DNA of 64,000 nucleotides. It comes from Monomorium pharaonis. Its lineage: Eukaryota > Arthropoda > Insecta > Hymenoptera > Formicidae. How positions within the stretch are numbered: position 1 is the first letter of the stretch; the number at the start of each line of letters is the position of its first letter. The translations under genes and the position numbers were made by a program. Positions 12,695-23,172 of this stretch are shown here, one piece after another. The DNA lies in the NCBI RefSeq assembly GCF_013373865.1, contig NC_050472.1, positions 26,931,190 through 26,995,189 of the forward strand, read 5' to 3'. Under the pieces are notes generated by a model that was given only the letters and a program-made list of their open reading frames with translations, ran no database searches and was not told where the DNA came from.

Positions 12695-13747
12695 TCATTT
12701 ACTATGTAACTTTTCTATACAAACACTCAGCTGTTGAAGACGGTGAAGCAGATGCCGCATATTCGCGCTCGATTGCCGAAGACCTGATTGCTCGCCACCT
12801 ACTTCCTGCCGTTGGCCCAGTTCAAAGTGCAGTCTAGCCAAACGTTCCTGCTGTTCTCGTATTTCTGTCATCTGCTCCATACTGCAGTCTTTTCCTACAA
12901 GCAATTGATGATCTCGCTAAGTATTTTATTGTTTATATACGAGGCTAAAATTGCACCAACCAAATGCTCGTAAATTGCCACTGTGAAAGTCCTCCAGCAA
13001 TTGTAGCAGAGCTTGCTCCATATGGCGAACATCGGGAACCTCTGACAGAAAGCAATGGTGTTTGCATGGCACCACAGCTTTGTGTAATAACGCCAAAACA
13101 AAATCAAAAGATGTGAAACTTAAACAACTTAAACATAAGGCACAGATGTCACAAAATCATAAAATTATATATTAATAAATGTATAAACTATAAACATAAA
13201 TACGTTGGTAAAATGGACAGTAAGTGAAATAGGATTTAAAAAATCAAAGAAACTAATAAAATAAAAAATCATTGTGTTTAATATAATTTTCAGGTCTCCG
13301 GATTCCCAATTACCTTTATGCTGTCTCACAATTCTTGGTGGATCTGGCCGATTAGGCCTCTGCTTCTCCTTCTCATTGAAATACATCAATCGAGATTGAT
13401 TGCCATAACTCGAAGCGTTAGCAGCTCGACTGGAAACCATGGAGCCTTGACTCGTCCCTTGGCCGGAGCTTCCTTTACTAATAATCGGCGATGTTTGCGT
13501 GTTATTTTCCCATAGTATTTGTTGCTACAAAAATATCATTGTCAGTATAATAAAATAAGGATAGACAATTGTATATTATGGGACATTGTACCGATACGTG
13601 GGAATTGTGCACTTCAGTTTTGCCTGGACGTTGAGATCTCGCTGGGGTTGACGGAGGTGTTATCTCTCCTCCGTGGCTAAGTGGTTCCTCACATTCCTCT
13701 TCTTGAACTAACTGCTGTAATTCACCACATCCAGCTTCTTCCACCAT
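12695..13747 (-). CDS. CCDC28: CCDC28A/B-family coiled-coil protein, 4 coding exons
   Basis: This homologue of vertebrate CCDC28A/CCDC28B is predicted at 227 residues (human CCDC28B about 200). CCDC28B modifies Bardet-Biedl syndrome and regulates mTORC2 and cilium length; that function is transferred from the family. Coding exons on the minus strand are 13747-13592, 13524-13314, 13077-12961 and 12894-12695, all GT-AG and in frame. The conserved core is clear: FLSEVPDVRHMEQALLQLL, EDFHSGNLRAFG, then GKDCSMEQMTEIREQQERLA and a final leucine-rich coiled coil ending CIEKLHSK. The N-terminal half is low-complexity Ser/Gln/Pro-rich. The ATG at 13747 is the first in-frame one after the acceptor at 13789. 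The upstream exon, with its donor at 14228, appears to be untranslated because its frame contains a stop. Confidence 0.88.
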
Positions 13748-13788
13748 ATCGACAAGAAGTTTGCAACTTGAACTACTTGAAGAATTCC

Positions 13789-15093
13789 CTGTTCAAATAA
13801 TCATTTCATTTTCATTATTTTATTATTATTTATCATGTATATTACAATTTTTTAGGTTTTATTAATATTTAATAGACTAATATTCAATAATTTTAATATC
13901 TAGATAATAGCAACTTGTGCTTGGATATTATTATATATTTGCATATGCTTTAACTTATATTTTAGAAAGTATTCATAAAAAAGTCAAAAGTAAAATAATT
14001 TACGTAAAGTAATCGTTCGTTTGATTATTTTATATTTTTATCAATCAGTGCGTCAATGTTAATGCAAATAATAATTACTAAAAGATACACTTTGTATCAT
14101 CGTGTTTTTTAATTATTACGGGTTAAATGATTAAACCTTCTGTTCAAAGCTATTAATGAGAAAATCGAAAGCTACATGTTTAAATATATCACTTGTATCT
14201 TTTATTGTTATTAATTTTTATTGTTTACCTTTCGCCTCTCGCGCGCATTAACCGTGCTCGCGACCGTAAAACTGTCACCAATTGTCACTTTTGAATCACA
14301 ATTACGAATATTTAGATAGGTTACATCAGGTTACATGTTCACGACGAAAGTTTAACTACAACTTCTGGAGCTTAGCACTTGTGCTTCTGCATCTAAAGTA
14401 TCTAAACTATCTATAGTTGGACAATCATTCAGTGGGGGGGAGCAATCAGCTGATTGTATTGTTGTGCGCTGTGGAGTATAAAACGTTGCTTTTCTTTGAT
14501 TTCCCAAACATCGTTTTATTACGCGTTTTATTTACGTGAAATAACGTGAGTTACTCGCAATATCTTGAATCTCTTGATATCTATAAATGCAGATTTTGTC
14601 CAATAAACGCCTTATCGTTACGATGAGAACGTGAACCTATTGCTATCGCTAACCTATTGCGTACACTTTGATTATCCATACTTTTTATCAGATAAATAAA
14701 TGTTAAAAAGAAAAATCGCATAATTTTATTCGCATAAATGTATGCACTTATCATTCTAATTTAGCAGAACTGTACATAACGATTAAAAATGCCATTCTAA
14801 TTTGCTAATACAGTCAAACTTAAGCAGAAGCTACATTATTTATTGTATAAATAAGATTATTGTAACTTGCTCATTTTTGGAAATATTCTCTGTTTAATTT
14901 TTATTAGATATTGTGTCAATCAAGAATTATACTATAGTCTACTTTTTTGTTTTTTAATGAAAATAATGAATTTAAATGAAAAGAAAGTATTAAATTACAT
15001 GCAACCTTAATTATCTATTTAATAATAAATATATATATAATTATTGAATTTTAATTTTACTATACACAGTTACAAAGAATCACAAGACTCACC
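13789..15093. promoter_or_regulatory. bidirectional promoter region between CCDC28 and ATG12
   Basis: The two genes are head-to-head. On the minus strand, a 5' UTR exon of CCDC28 ends at the AAAG|GTAAAC donor (14229/14228). On the plus strand, a TATA-like TATAAAA at 14477-14483 precedes a probable ATG12 untranslated exon. That exon ends at AAC|GTGAGT (14545/14546) and splices to the TACACAG acceptor at 15069, 24 bases before the ATG12 start. The two inferred starts are therefore only a few hundred bases apart. The rest of the interval is AT-rich 5' UTR intron sequence. Confidence 0.5.
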
Positions 15094-15673
15094 ATGGCAG
15101 CCAAGGAAGAAGTAAGCTGTACAGCAACTGATGCAAAGACTGAAGAGACGCCAGATAATTCAACGACGGAGGATGCGCCAGCAAGCCTAGAGACCATCCC
15201 TGAGGGAAACGCGACGCGGAACGAAGTTCAGACAGCCCCAAAGGACAAATCAAAGAGTATTTCACCTTTTTTTATATGTAATTTTTTATAAGTGTCGAAA
15301 TACATTTGAGTAAATTTTACATTTAAATTTCACAGTTGATATACTGCTGAAAGCTACTGCTAACGCGCCGATCATGAAGCAGAAGAAGTGGTCAGTCTGC
15401 CAGGACAATCCTATCGGACGAATCTCCGAATTCATAAAGAAGTACCTCAAACTTGATCCCAATGAGAGGCTGGTGCGTCACAATGTTTTTTTTCGATCTC
15501 TTCTTTGCTGCAGTCAGGTAACACGGTAATAATAAATTGTTGCTTTTCAGTTTCTCTATGTCAATCAGACATTTGCGCCTGCTCCCGATCAGACAGTGAA
15601 GAACTTATACGACTGTTACGGTGCCGACGGAAAGTTGGTCATACATTACTGTAAAAGTCAAGCGTGGGGCTGA
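15094..15673 (+). CDS. ATG12: autophagy ubiquitin-like protein ATG12, 3 exons
   Basis: ATG12 is the ubiquitin-like modifier that is conjugated to ATG5 by ATG7 and ATG10. The ATG12-ATG5-ATG16L1 complex then drives LC3/ATG8 lipidation on the phagophore. Exons are 15094-15256, 15336-15472 and 15551-15673, giving 140 residues. The N-terminal 55 or so residues are an acidic, Thr/Glu-rich disordered tail. The ubiquitin fold follows, with KIDILLKATANAPIMKQKKW, ISEFIKKYLKLDPNERLFLY, VNQTFAPAPDQTV and the invariant end HYCKSQAWG. The final glycine is exposed without processing, as expected for ATG12. The start has a good context (CACCATGG). The gene is convergent with CFAP52, with fewer than 300 bases between the two coding ends. 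Confidence 0.96.
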
Positions 15674-15971
15674 AATTTGTTTAAGTTAGCTTGTCGAAGT
15701 TAATTCTTCTCGACAAAGAATAATATATAAATTAACACATTGTGATATTATTTTAATTTCATATAATTATAATTTATAAATTTCATATAATTTATAACAT
15801 AATTGATACCTGGTTTTTATTTTATCATTTTTTGTAGGAGAATCCTTGCTAGAATTGTGCGTTAGAAAGGTATAAAAATCCTATCATGATTTTATTGTAT
15901 GCATTTTCATTCTTTCAACATAGCGATATTGAAACCTTGAGTGTAAATTAATCAGTCTGAGCGATTGCGCG

Positions 15972-18900
15972 TTACATCTTTGATGTGATAGATTTTTTGC
16001 TGCATGAATTTGAAGAAGACTCCTTTAGTTTCTCCATCGACTTTGCTTTGTTGGACGATTTACTGCTCTCTCTGCATCGGTATTGTTTTGGTGTACCTGT
16101 GCTTGACTTGGAGTTTACCGAGCTCCGCGATGTGCATTTGCAAACCGGTATTCTTTCTTCACAGATTTCTTTTTTCGAGCCTTTACTCTGATCAGAAGCA
16201 CCTGATAACGATTTCTGATCACCTAACAAGTATTGTCATTAAATAAACAAATGTAAGTTGTAATAACACGCAAGGTTTACATTGTCTGCTAAGTCTATTT
16301 CACTTTGTGTATTACATACAATTAAGAATATAATGTATTTACTTGTACATGATGAACTAGTTTTTTTCGAATATTGTGCAGTCCGAGCTTCTGCCATAAC
16401 ATTTCCATCATCCTTTTCTTTTCGCTGAGATAATTTATCCACGTCCTCGTCGGGCACGCTACGTATAGAGCTAGCCGTTCTTCCTGATTGACCCGCACTT
16501 TTTGAATCTTCCAAGGCTTCGAATGGACACTTCCAAATCATAATCGTTCCATCGGCGCTGGCCGTCACTATGTGCTTGCCATCGGTACTAAACTTACACG
16601 CGGTAATTATCGCGGCATGGAAAGTGCCAACGTGAGTGAGATCCGCGCTATCGTACTGCCAAATCTTGATGGTGCAATCGTTGGATCCGGTAATGAAGCA
16701 GCGACCGTCTGGACTAATGTCTACGCAGTTCATCGTCGCGACGCTGGAACCTTCGATCTCTCGCACCAGCGAGCCATCCAGAGTCTCCCAGTAAGCGATC
16801 TTTCGATCCGTACCGCATGTCAAGATTTGAATACCGTCGGGCGTGAATTGTGCCATCATAAACATCGTGTTTCCTATGAGAATGTGTTTCCTGACGCAAC
16901 GTCTGTAACAAAAGGACTTGAAATTTTTACCGGTATAAAACTCACTCTCATAGTGTCACCGCATCAGTCACTAGACAGTGCGCAACAATAAATAACTATT
17001 TGAAAATAATATTAAAACAATAAGAATTCAAAATAATAAATTGCAAATTAATTTTTTAGATTAATTTTTTATACAGATTTTATTAAAATATTTTTTATTT
17101 GAAAATATAATTATATTAAGTTTTGTTAATTTGTTCATTAACAGATTTAATTTCTTATTCGTTAGTGCAGTGATCCTACTAACATAATACTTTACAGGCT
17201 AAACGTACATTATGTCCCAGACGACACACGTGCCGTCCGTACTCGAACTAATCAGATCCTCGTCGTTACTCGAGATATGCAAAGACGTTATCGGCCCCCG
17301 ATGTTCCTTCAATATTCTAATCAAATGCCGCACGTCAGTTTTTATGTCCCACACACGTACCTGGAAGTCAAATTAGTTCCACGTTATACGGCAAAATTTA
17401 TTGAAGCGTAACGCATACACAATATAAATAGGTATTAATTTTTTCGCGCGAATAAAGCGAGGCAATCCGATTCGATTGTGTAATAGTTAAATGCTATTAC
17501 GTAGAAAACGAAGTAAATTACCTGGCCATCGCAGCCACCGCTAACCAGCGTAGTACTATCGCTCGTGACGGCAATCGTTGACACAGCTTTCGTGTGAGCG
17601 TTATGAATGGAAAAATAAAACTCGCCGTTGTATGGCGAGAACGCTCTTATTATGCCGTCGTTCCAAGCTGAACCGTGTAAACGATAAAAATGTTTATTGT
17701 AGTTTAAATATGATAACATATTAGCACACATTGATTTACAAAAATTGTAATTGTAAAAATTGCAACTGTTGAGTTTTTGAAATATAAGTGAGAAACTTTT
17801 GATGAATGAAAGATTTTATATGCATTAAGATAATATAATTTTAGACCATTCTACAGAAAATAATATAAAAATGTTTTAAAGTCCACAGTATTCGATAATA
17901 GATGGAAAAAGTAATTCTAGAAGATGACAAAATAAGATAAAAATCAAGAATAAAATTACGATTAAGTCTTTATTTCTTAGTTTAAATGTTTAAATATTTA
18001 TGTATTGTTTAGACACTCTTTATGTAAATATTTAAATATTTAGAGTTATAAAATCAAGATTAACAAAATTTTAGTAACGTTTGTCTTTTAATTATAAATG
18101 TTCATATGTTTTAGATATTTTTATATGAATATTTAAACATCTAAAAAACGCTTTAATCGCAATTTTATTATTTTCGATCTTTGTCTTATTTTAACTAGAA
18201 TCACTCCTTAAATTTTCTTTCACCTGTTTGCTAAATACCCTGCATGAACGCGATTATAATTGTACGTACCAGAAAGAAGTATTTGATCATTGCGCGCAAA
18301 TTGCAGACTAGAGCAAATAAAATTTGCCACGGTGATACGAACTATTTCCTTCTGCTTTTCTAGCCGCCACAACCTGACGTCGTTTTTACTACCTGTTGCG
18401 AATGTCTCCGAATGATTGCTACGACATTAGAGCGACGTTAATCGATTTGATCAATCAATAAATAGTTACGAAATTCGGGATTTTTACCGTGGGAACGCGA
18501 TGCTGTATATGCAGCTGGTGTGACACGTGACGAGCAGACGCATGTGAAAATTTGACAGTTGAATCTGATAGATCTCGCACCAGGCTGTTCCAACCAGCAC
18601 GAATTCATTTAGATGCAGCACCATGGATGTAACAGCACTACACACGTTTTCTGTTTGATGCTAATAAAACAATGATTAAAAAATATTATTCCTTTTTTCC
18701 CCTTTGTTAATCATTTTTATGACACTGACTTTCATCATCATTTTTTGTAATTCTATGTTTTGCAGTAACATTATAATTATTTTTTCTTTCACTGTTGATC
18801 ACGAGATTGTCTTCTTTTTTTCTTATGACTTATCTGCTCGTGTCCTGATGCAAATTTTTAATCAAAATTCTTATACGAATTGAAACTTAGAATTTTTCAC

Positions 18901-21055
18901 ACATAAATTATGAAATATCTAAATTTGTATAAAAATTCTAAGAAGAAATGTAGACTTTCTCAGTATTTTTGAAAACGTTTCAACTCGTATAAAAATGTTG
19001 AAAAAAAATTTCACTAAGGTAAAGTAACTTGCCATGAGTATCTGCGGCGTATTAGGGAACTTGGACGGTTTCTGCATTCGTTTTTCTTTTTTACTTATTA
19101 TTTGAATCAACTCGACAGTACCGTCACCGGTACCAACCACCAGTTTCTCATCCTTCAGAAGCAGCAAGCATCTCACTCCACCTGCGTACAAATCGCCCTC
19201 GCCCATCTTCATTTTTCTCGGGTCGCGCGTTATCTTCGAATAGCAGCCGATCAACACCGGTAGGCGCAATGACTCTCCACATTGCAGATCATTGCTTAGG
19301 TTCAATCTGGGAAAAGAGACGATTAAACAACAATGAGAACAGATGGCAAATGATACTAATATAAGATATTGCGTAGGGATACGACAATTATATTATATTT
19401 AAATATATTATATTTTTATTTTAATATTATAATAGTTAAAGAGTGCAATATAATTTTTTTGATAAATAAAATTCTCATTATTGTGGTTTAAAGATATTAT
19501 TTCTTATCTGATATTTTTTTATCTCAACTTATGAAATTATTATTGAATAATGAGAATATATTTTTCTAGATGAAACTATACAAAAATTACTTTATGTAAA
19601 TAAATAATGTCTATTTAACGCCATATAATCTTATTTCCATATTCAACATTTCAAAAATAAAGAAATTCTCACAACAAGAATGTTCTTTTTTGTACAGATA
19701 TCAATTAATTATGCACAAAAGTCGCTGCAAATGCATTTTTTCCATAGGTTTTCTCTATGTTTAACCTTGCTTTAATGATATCACCGGAAGAAGTGCCGCA
19801 GTAGACGATCTCGTCCATCTCGTTTACGGCAACGCAGTTAATTAGGCGCTTCAGTTTGCCCACCTCCACGTCGAGACCATGCATCCGACGCTTCTCCGCC
19901 TCGATCCACCAGATCTTCAGTGTCCTGTCACCCGCGGTAACGAAGCACTCGCCGTGAAGATGCGTCCTCGTAACGTTATACGCGTTACCACTCGTATCAT
20001 TGCTAGCGAACGATCCTGTGAAGGATGATTTCTCAGTATTCAGTATATATTCACAGGTTGAATTTGCCACGTACAGATTATTGGCAAAAAATTAGATTAG
20101 AAAAACTTCTAAGAAAACACTGCGTTTCTCAAATCGAATGTGCATCCCAGATATAGAAAAAAAAAAAAAATTATCAAAAAGGCTACCGCATATAAGAGAA
20201 TTTTTCTGAACGTCCCAGACGACCACGTTGCCGTCGTCTCTACCACCGAGGCTCACGAGGAAGTCGCTGTTGCAGGTGAAGCACAGGTCCACGACGCCGA
20301 CCTTGTGTGTCTCGTAGCTGCCTTTCATCGTGCCCTCTTTGTAATTCCATACGATTACCATCGCCTGCGAAGACGCGATTAATGAAGTAAAAAAAATATA
20401 TAATTGAATCACACACTGGAATATTAAGGATCTACCTTGAAACCGAGATGGTTGTTCTGACCGGAAGCGACGTATTCGCCGCACGGAGAAACGCACAATG
20501 TCGATACATTGTTCGTGTGACCGCTGAGGAATCGTTGCTCACCGGTTTCGATGTTCCTTATGGCAACCTTATGACCCATAGAATAGAGAAGATGCTTCTC
20601 ATCCGGATGAAGTTGCAGAGCATTTTTCGTTATGCCTTAAAGAAATGAAAGAATACATAAAATTACAAATACTTTAAAAGAAATATAAAATAATGTATAG
20701 TAAATAATTGTATGGAAATTAAATTTAAAGTACAAGTTATAGTGTAAAAAATTTCGTTCATTATACAATTGTTTTCAGATTTGATAGAAATGTAAATCTC
20801 GTTTTAAAATTCACACTTTGAACTCGATTGCTCTCATTCAATCAAATTACTTATTACTCCTTAAGTTATATTTTTTATTAATCTATTTTGAGAATTAAAA
20901 ATAATTGACTAATTAGTTAATTAAATTAATCCGTTTTAAATTTTATAGAAATAAAATGCTATCTGCAAAACAAGGAAGAATAAAATAAAAAATGCTGCTG
21001 TTCACAAACCATCGAACGTGATTATTCCGATCGTTTCGAGGTTCTGGAGCTCCAT
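15972..21055 (-). CDS. CFAP52: cilia- and flagella-associated protein 52 (CFAP52/WDR16), 11 exons
   Basis: This WD40 double-propeller protein is a microtubule inner protein of motile axonemes, needed in insects for sperm tails and possibly chordotonal cilia (family knowledge). Minus-strand coding exons are 21055-21010, 20635-20436, 20364-20187, 20015-19766, 19306-19033, 18660-18488, 18418-18270, 17667-17522, 17360-17209, 16902-16343 and 16222-15972, about 792 residues. Landmarks are METQ-like start MELQNLETIGIITFDG, FLVSLGGRDDGNVVVWD, WNDGIIRAFSP, SSTDGTCVVWD, TCGTDRKIAYWE and TGSNDCTIKIW. Vertebrate CFAP52 is about 620 residues and ends soon after the last WD repeat. Here about 160 extra Ser/Lys/Glu-rich residues follow, using most of exon 10's end and all of exon 11. 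The exon 5/6 junction is either a GC-AG intron (19033/18660) or a GT-AG intron (19029/18650). Confidence 0.92.
17904..18210. repeat. palindromic MITE-like element in a CFAP52 intron
   Basis: An imperfect inverted repeat has arms of roughly 100 bases. The left arm starts near AAAGTAATTCTAG, and the right arm reads, reversed, as GAGTGATTCTAG. Both arms then share ATAAGA, AATAAAATTRCGATTAA and ATGTTTAAATATT in order. It sits wholly within the intron between exons 7 and 8. No coding potential is visible, so it looks like a non-autonomous DNA transposon. Confidence 0.6.
18850..19015 (+). repeat. dispersed repeat family, copy 2 (in a CFAP52 intron)
   Basis: This copy carries AATTCTAAGAAGAAATGTAG, then TTTCTCAGTATTTTTGAAAA, then ACTCGTATAAAAATGTTGAA. 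The same ordered motifs occur near 34050 and 54780 on the plus strand and near 1370 on the minus strand. Confidence 0.6.
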
Positions 21056-22938
21056 ATCGCAATTCGTTTATTAACTTGACACAATAAATACTGTTACTAG
21101 AAATACTAGGTAGGTCGTGTAAAATTACGGAGACAACATGAACAGCGTCACCGTGGTGATAAATTGATTGTTTACGCACCCTCGTATATACCATCTCCGT
21201 CAGCCTTCTAAAACTATAACGATGTATTCTATATAAAAACCTTCATCTTTTCATATAAAAAAGTTATAATCAAATATACAAAAAAATTATGGCTATGTAA
21301 ATAATGTTTTTTTAAATATATTAGAAAGTTTGAAAACAATATAATTATAAAATTTGAAGTATATAGAGATGTTTTACAATATAAAAATATATTAAAAACA
21401 TTAATATTTCTAATTTATTATTGGTAATATTTTATAATATTTGTATTATGCATACATTTACGAAACTATATTTTAGATTATCGGTATTACATTTCTCGTT
21501 CATGCCGACCTGAATTTCTACTTTTTATTCCAGCCACAATATCGAAGAAAGCGTTAGCGTACAAATTTTTCAAATATATATCCACATTTGTTATATGTCA
21601 ATTAATGCCATACTTAATTAATTTTAAATTAGATAATTTAATTTAAATCAAAAGATAATGAGATAATTGTGGTAAAAATAAATTTTATTAATCTCGATAA
21701 AATTGCATGATAGCGCATCTTTTTATGTTTTTAAATACGAGCTCTAAAAATGGAGTCGCTTTCGGTACATAATACTTATATTTAATATTATTATTTATAT
21801 TTTTCGTATTGTTTAAAGTTAAAAAATATATAAGAAAATTAAAGAATTTTACAAAAATTATAAAAATGACGTTTAGGAAACTTATTTGTGGATTTTCTGC
21901 TTCAGTTTCATTTTCGTTGCATTGAAAAGTGCATAACACTATGTCAGACTTGACAGACTTTGTGTCCAACTCAAGATAAATATCTAATTAATCGTGATCA
22001 GCGTCGGATACTCACAGAAAAAAGCAGAAAAAAAATTATAATAAATTATAATTTATGCAGATCCGAGCGTCGCGTTGTAGATGCGTCTGTCATGAAATCG
22101 TACGTGAAAAGAATTTGTCGAGCGACGAATTACGGAGAACAAGTTGTCTTCATATTGAAGGTAAGGTTCATTGAAAATGAATATCTTCATTTCGAGCGTG
22201 AAGCTGACTGCTTCCGGTGCGCGACAGGAAAGAAGATTTCTTCCTTCAGCGGGGTTTCACGCAATAAAATAGATTTTATTTTATTTCATATTTTGAAATG
22301 TGTGTGTGTGTCCTCGAAGTAATTTAATTCTTCAAATAACGTATCATTGTTTACTAATTAAATTAAAGACACTAAATTTTTTATTTTCCATTTTTTGTAC
22401 AAGTTTAGGTATTTCTATGAAATTTTTGAATAAAAAAATATTTGTTTATATTAACTAAATAAGTTCAGTGTATTTCATCTAAATTATTCGTTATTTCGTT
22501 GATAATAAAAAGGTTTTTCCCAGTGCAAATACATTGCACAATCTGCAGACTTTTCCGCATTATTTTTTCCAGCGTCCGAATTAATTTCGTGGAAAATGTT
22601 CGCAAATCGCGTTAAAGTCCAGAATCGGCACATACTTTTGCTCATCTCTTTCGAAACGCGTTTTTCCCTCAGGGAAAGACGCATCCCTCTCCACCGTCGG
22701 GCGTGGCGTCATCGTCGCGTGGCAATGTGAGGTTCAACGGCTGCCCGGGAAAAACAGTCTGATACGGCCGGTCCCCGGTGTTTCTTTCAATCAATCAGAA
22801 AAACATCGCGGCAGCGCGTGCACGCGGCCAATTCACGGCCGGGACCGAGGCTTATCGCCTCCTCGCCGTCGCTCTTACCTCGCGTTTCTCTGTCTTCCCC
22901 ACCCTAGTTAAACGCGCGAGACGAGCACGACATGCAGA
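21056..22938. other. intergenic region between divergent CFAP52 and the SLC17 gene
   Basis: This is AT-rich up to about 22480, then rises in GC and CpG content toward the SLC17 promoter. Short open frames (21688-21969 minus, 21960-22322 plus) have biased composition and match nothing I recognise. A short (TG)n run lies near 22302. Confidence 0.4.
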
Positions 22939-22973
22939 TATAAAAGCGAACTTAACGGGGGTGTCGAATCCAG
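22939..22973 (+). promoter_or_regulatory. TATA box and initiator of the SLC17 gene
   Basis: TATAAAAG at 22939-22946 is followed 33 bases later by TCCAGTC, close to the arthropod initiator TCAGT. This is normal TATA-to-start spacing. The pair lies in a GC-rich island 200 bases upstream of the proposed start codon at 23173. Confidence 0.5.
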
Positions 22974-23172
22974 TCGCTCGCGACACGTGTGTCCCTTGAC
23001 TTCGGCGAGGACGACGAGGAAGGAGAAGGAGGAGGTTTAATCCTTCGCGTCCCTCGTAGGGCGAAAGGACGACCTCGAGCACAGAGGGATAGCCAAGAGC
23101 CACCGTCGTTTCTTCTATTTCAGCTCCGGATTTCAACGACTATCCCGAGGATAATTAACACCCCTCACAAAG

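Noticed and set aside
16572..16991. 139-codon plus open frame opposite CFAP52 exon 10
   Set aside because: The minus strand reads clear WD40 repeats with splice sites; this is its antisense shadow.
21960..22322. 120-codon plus open frame before the SLC17 promoter
   Set aside because: It has Lys/Arg/Ile-biased composition, no homology recognised, and no splice or start context.
22852..23136. 94-codon minus open frame over the SLC17 promoter and 5' UTR
   Set aside because: It is an Arg-rich frame generated by a GC-rich CpG region opposite the inferred transcript.
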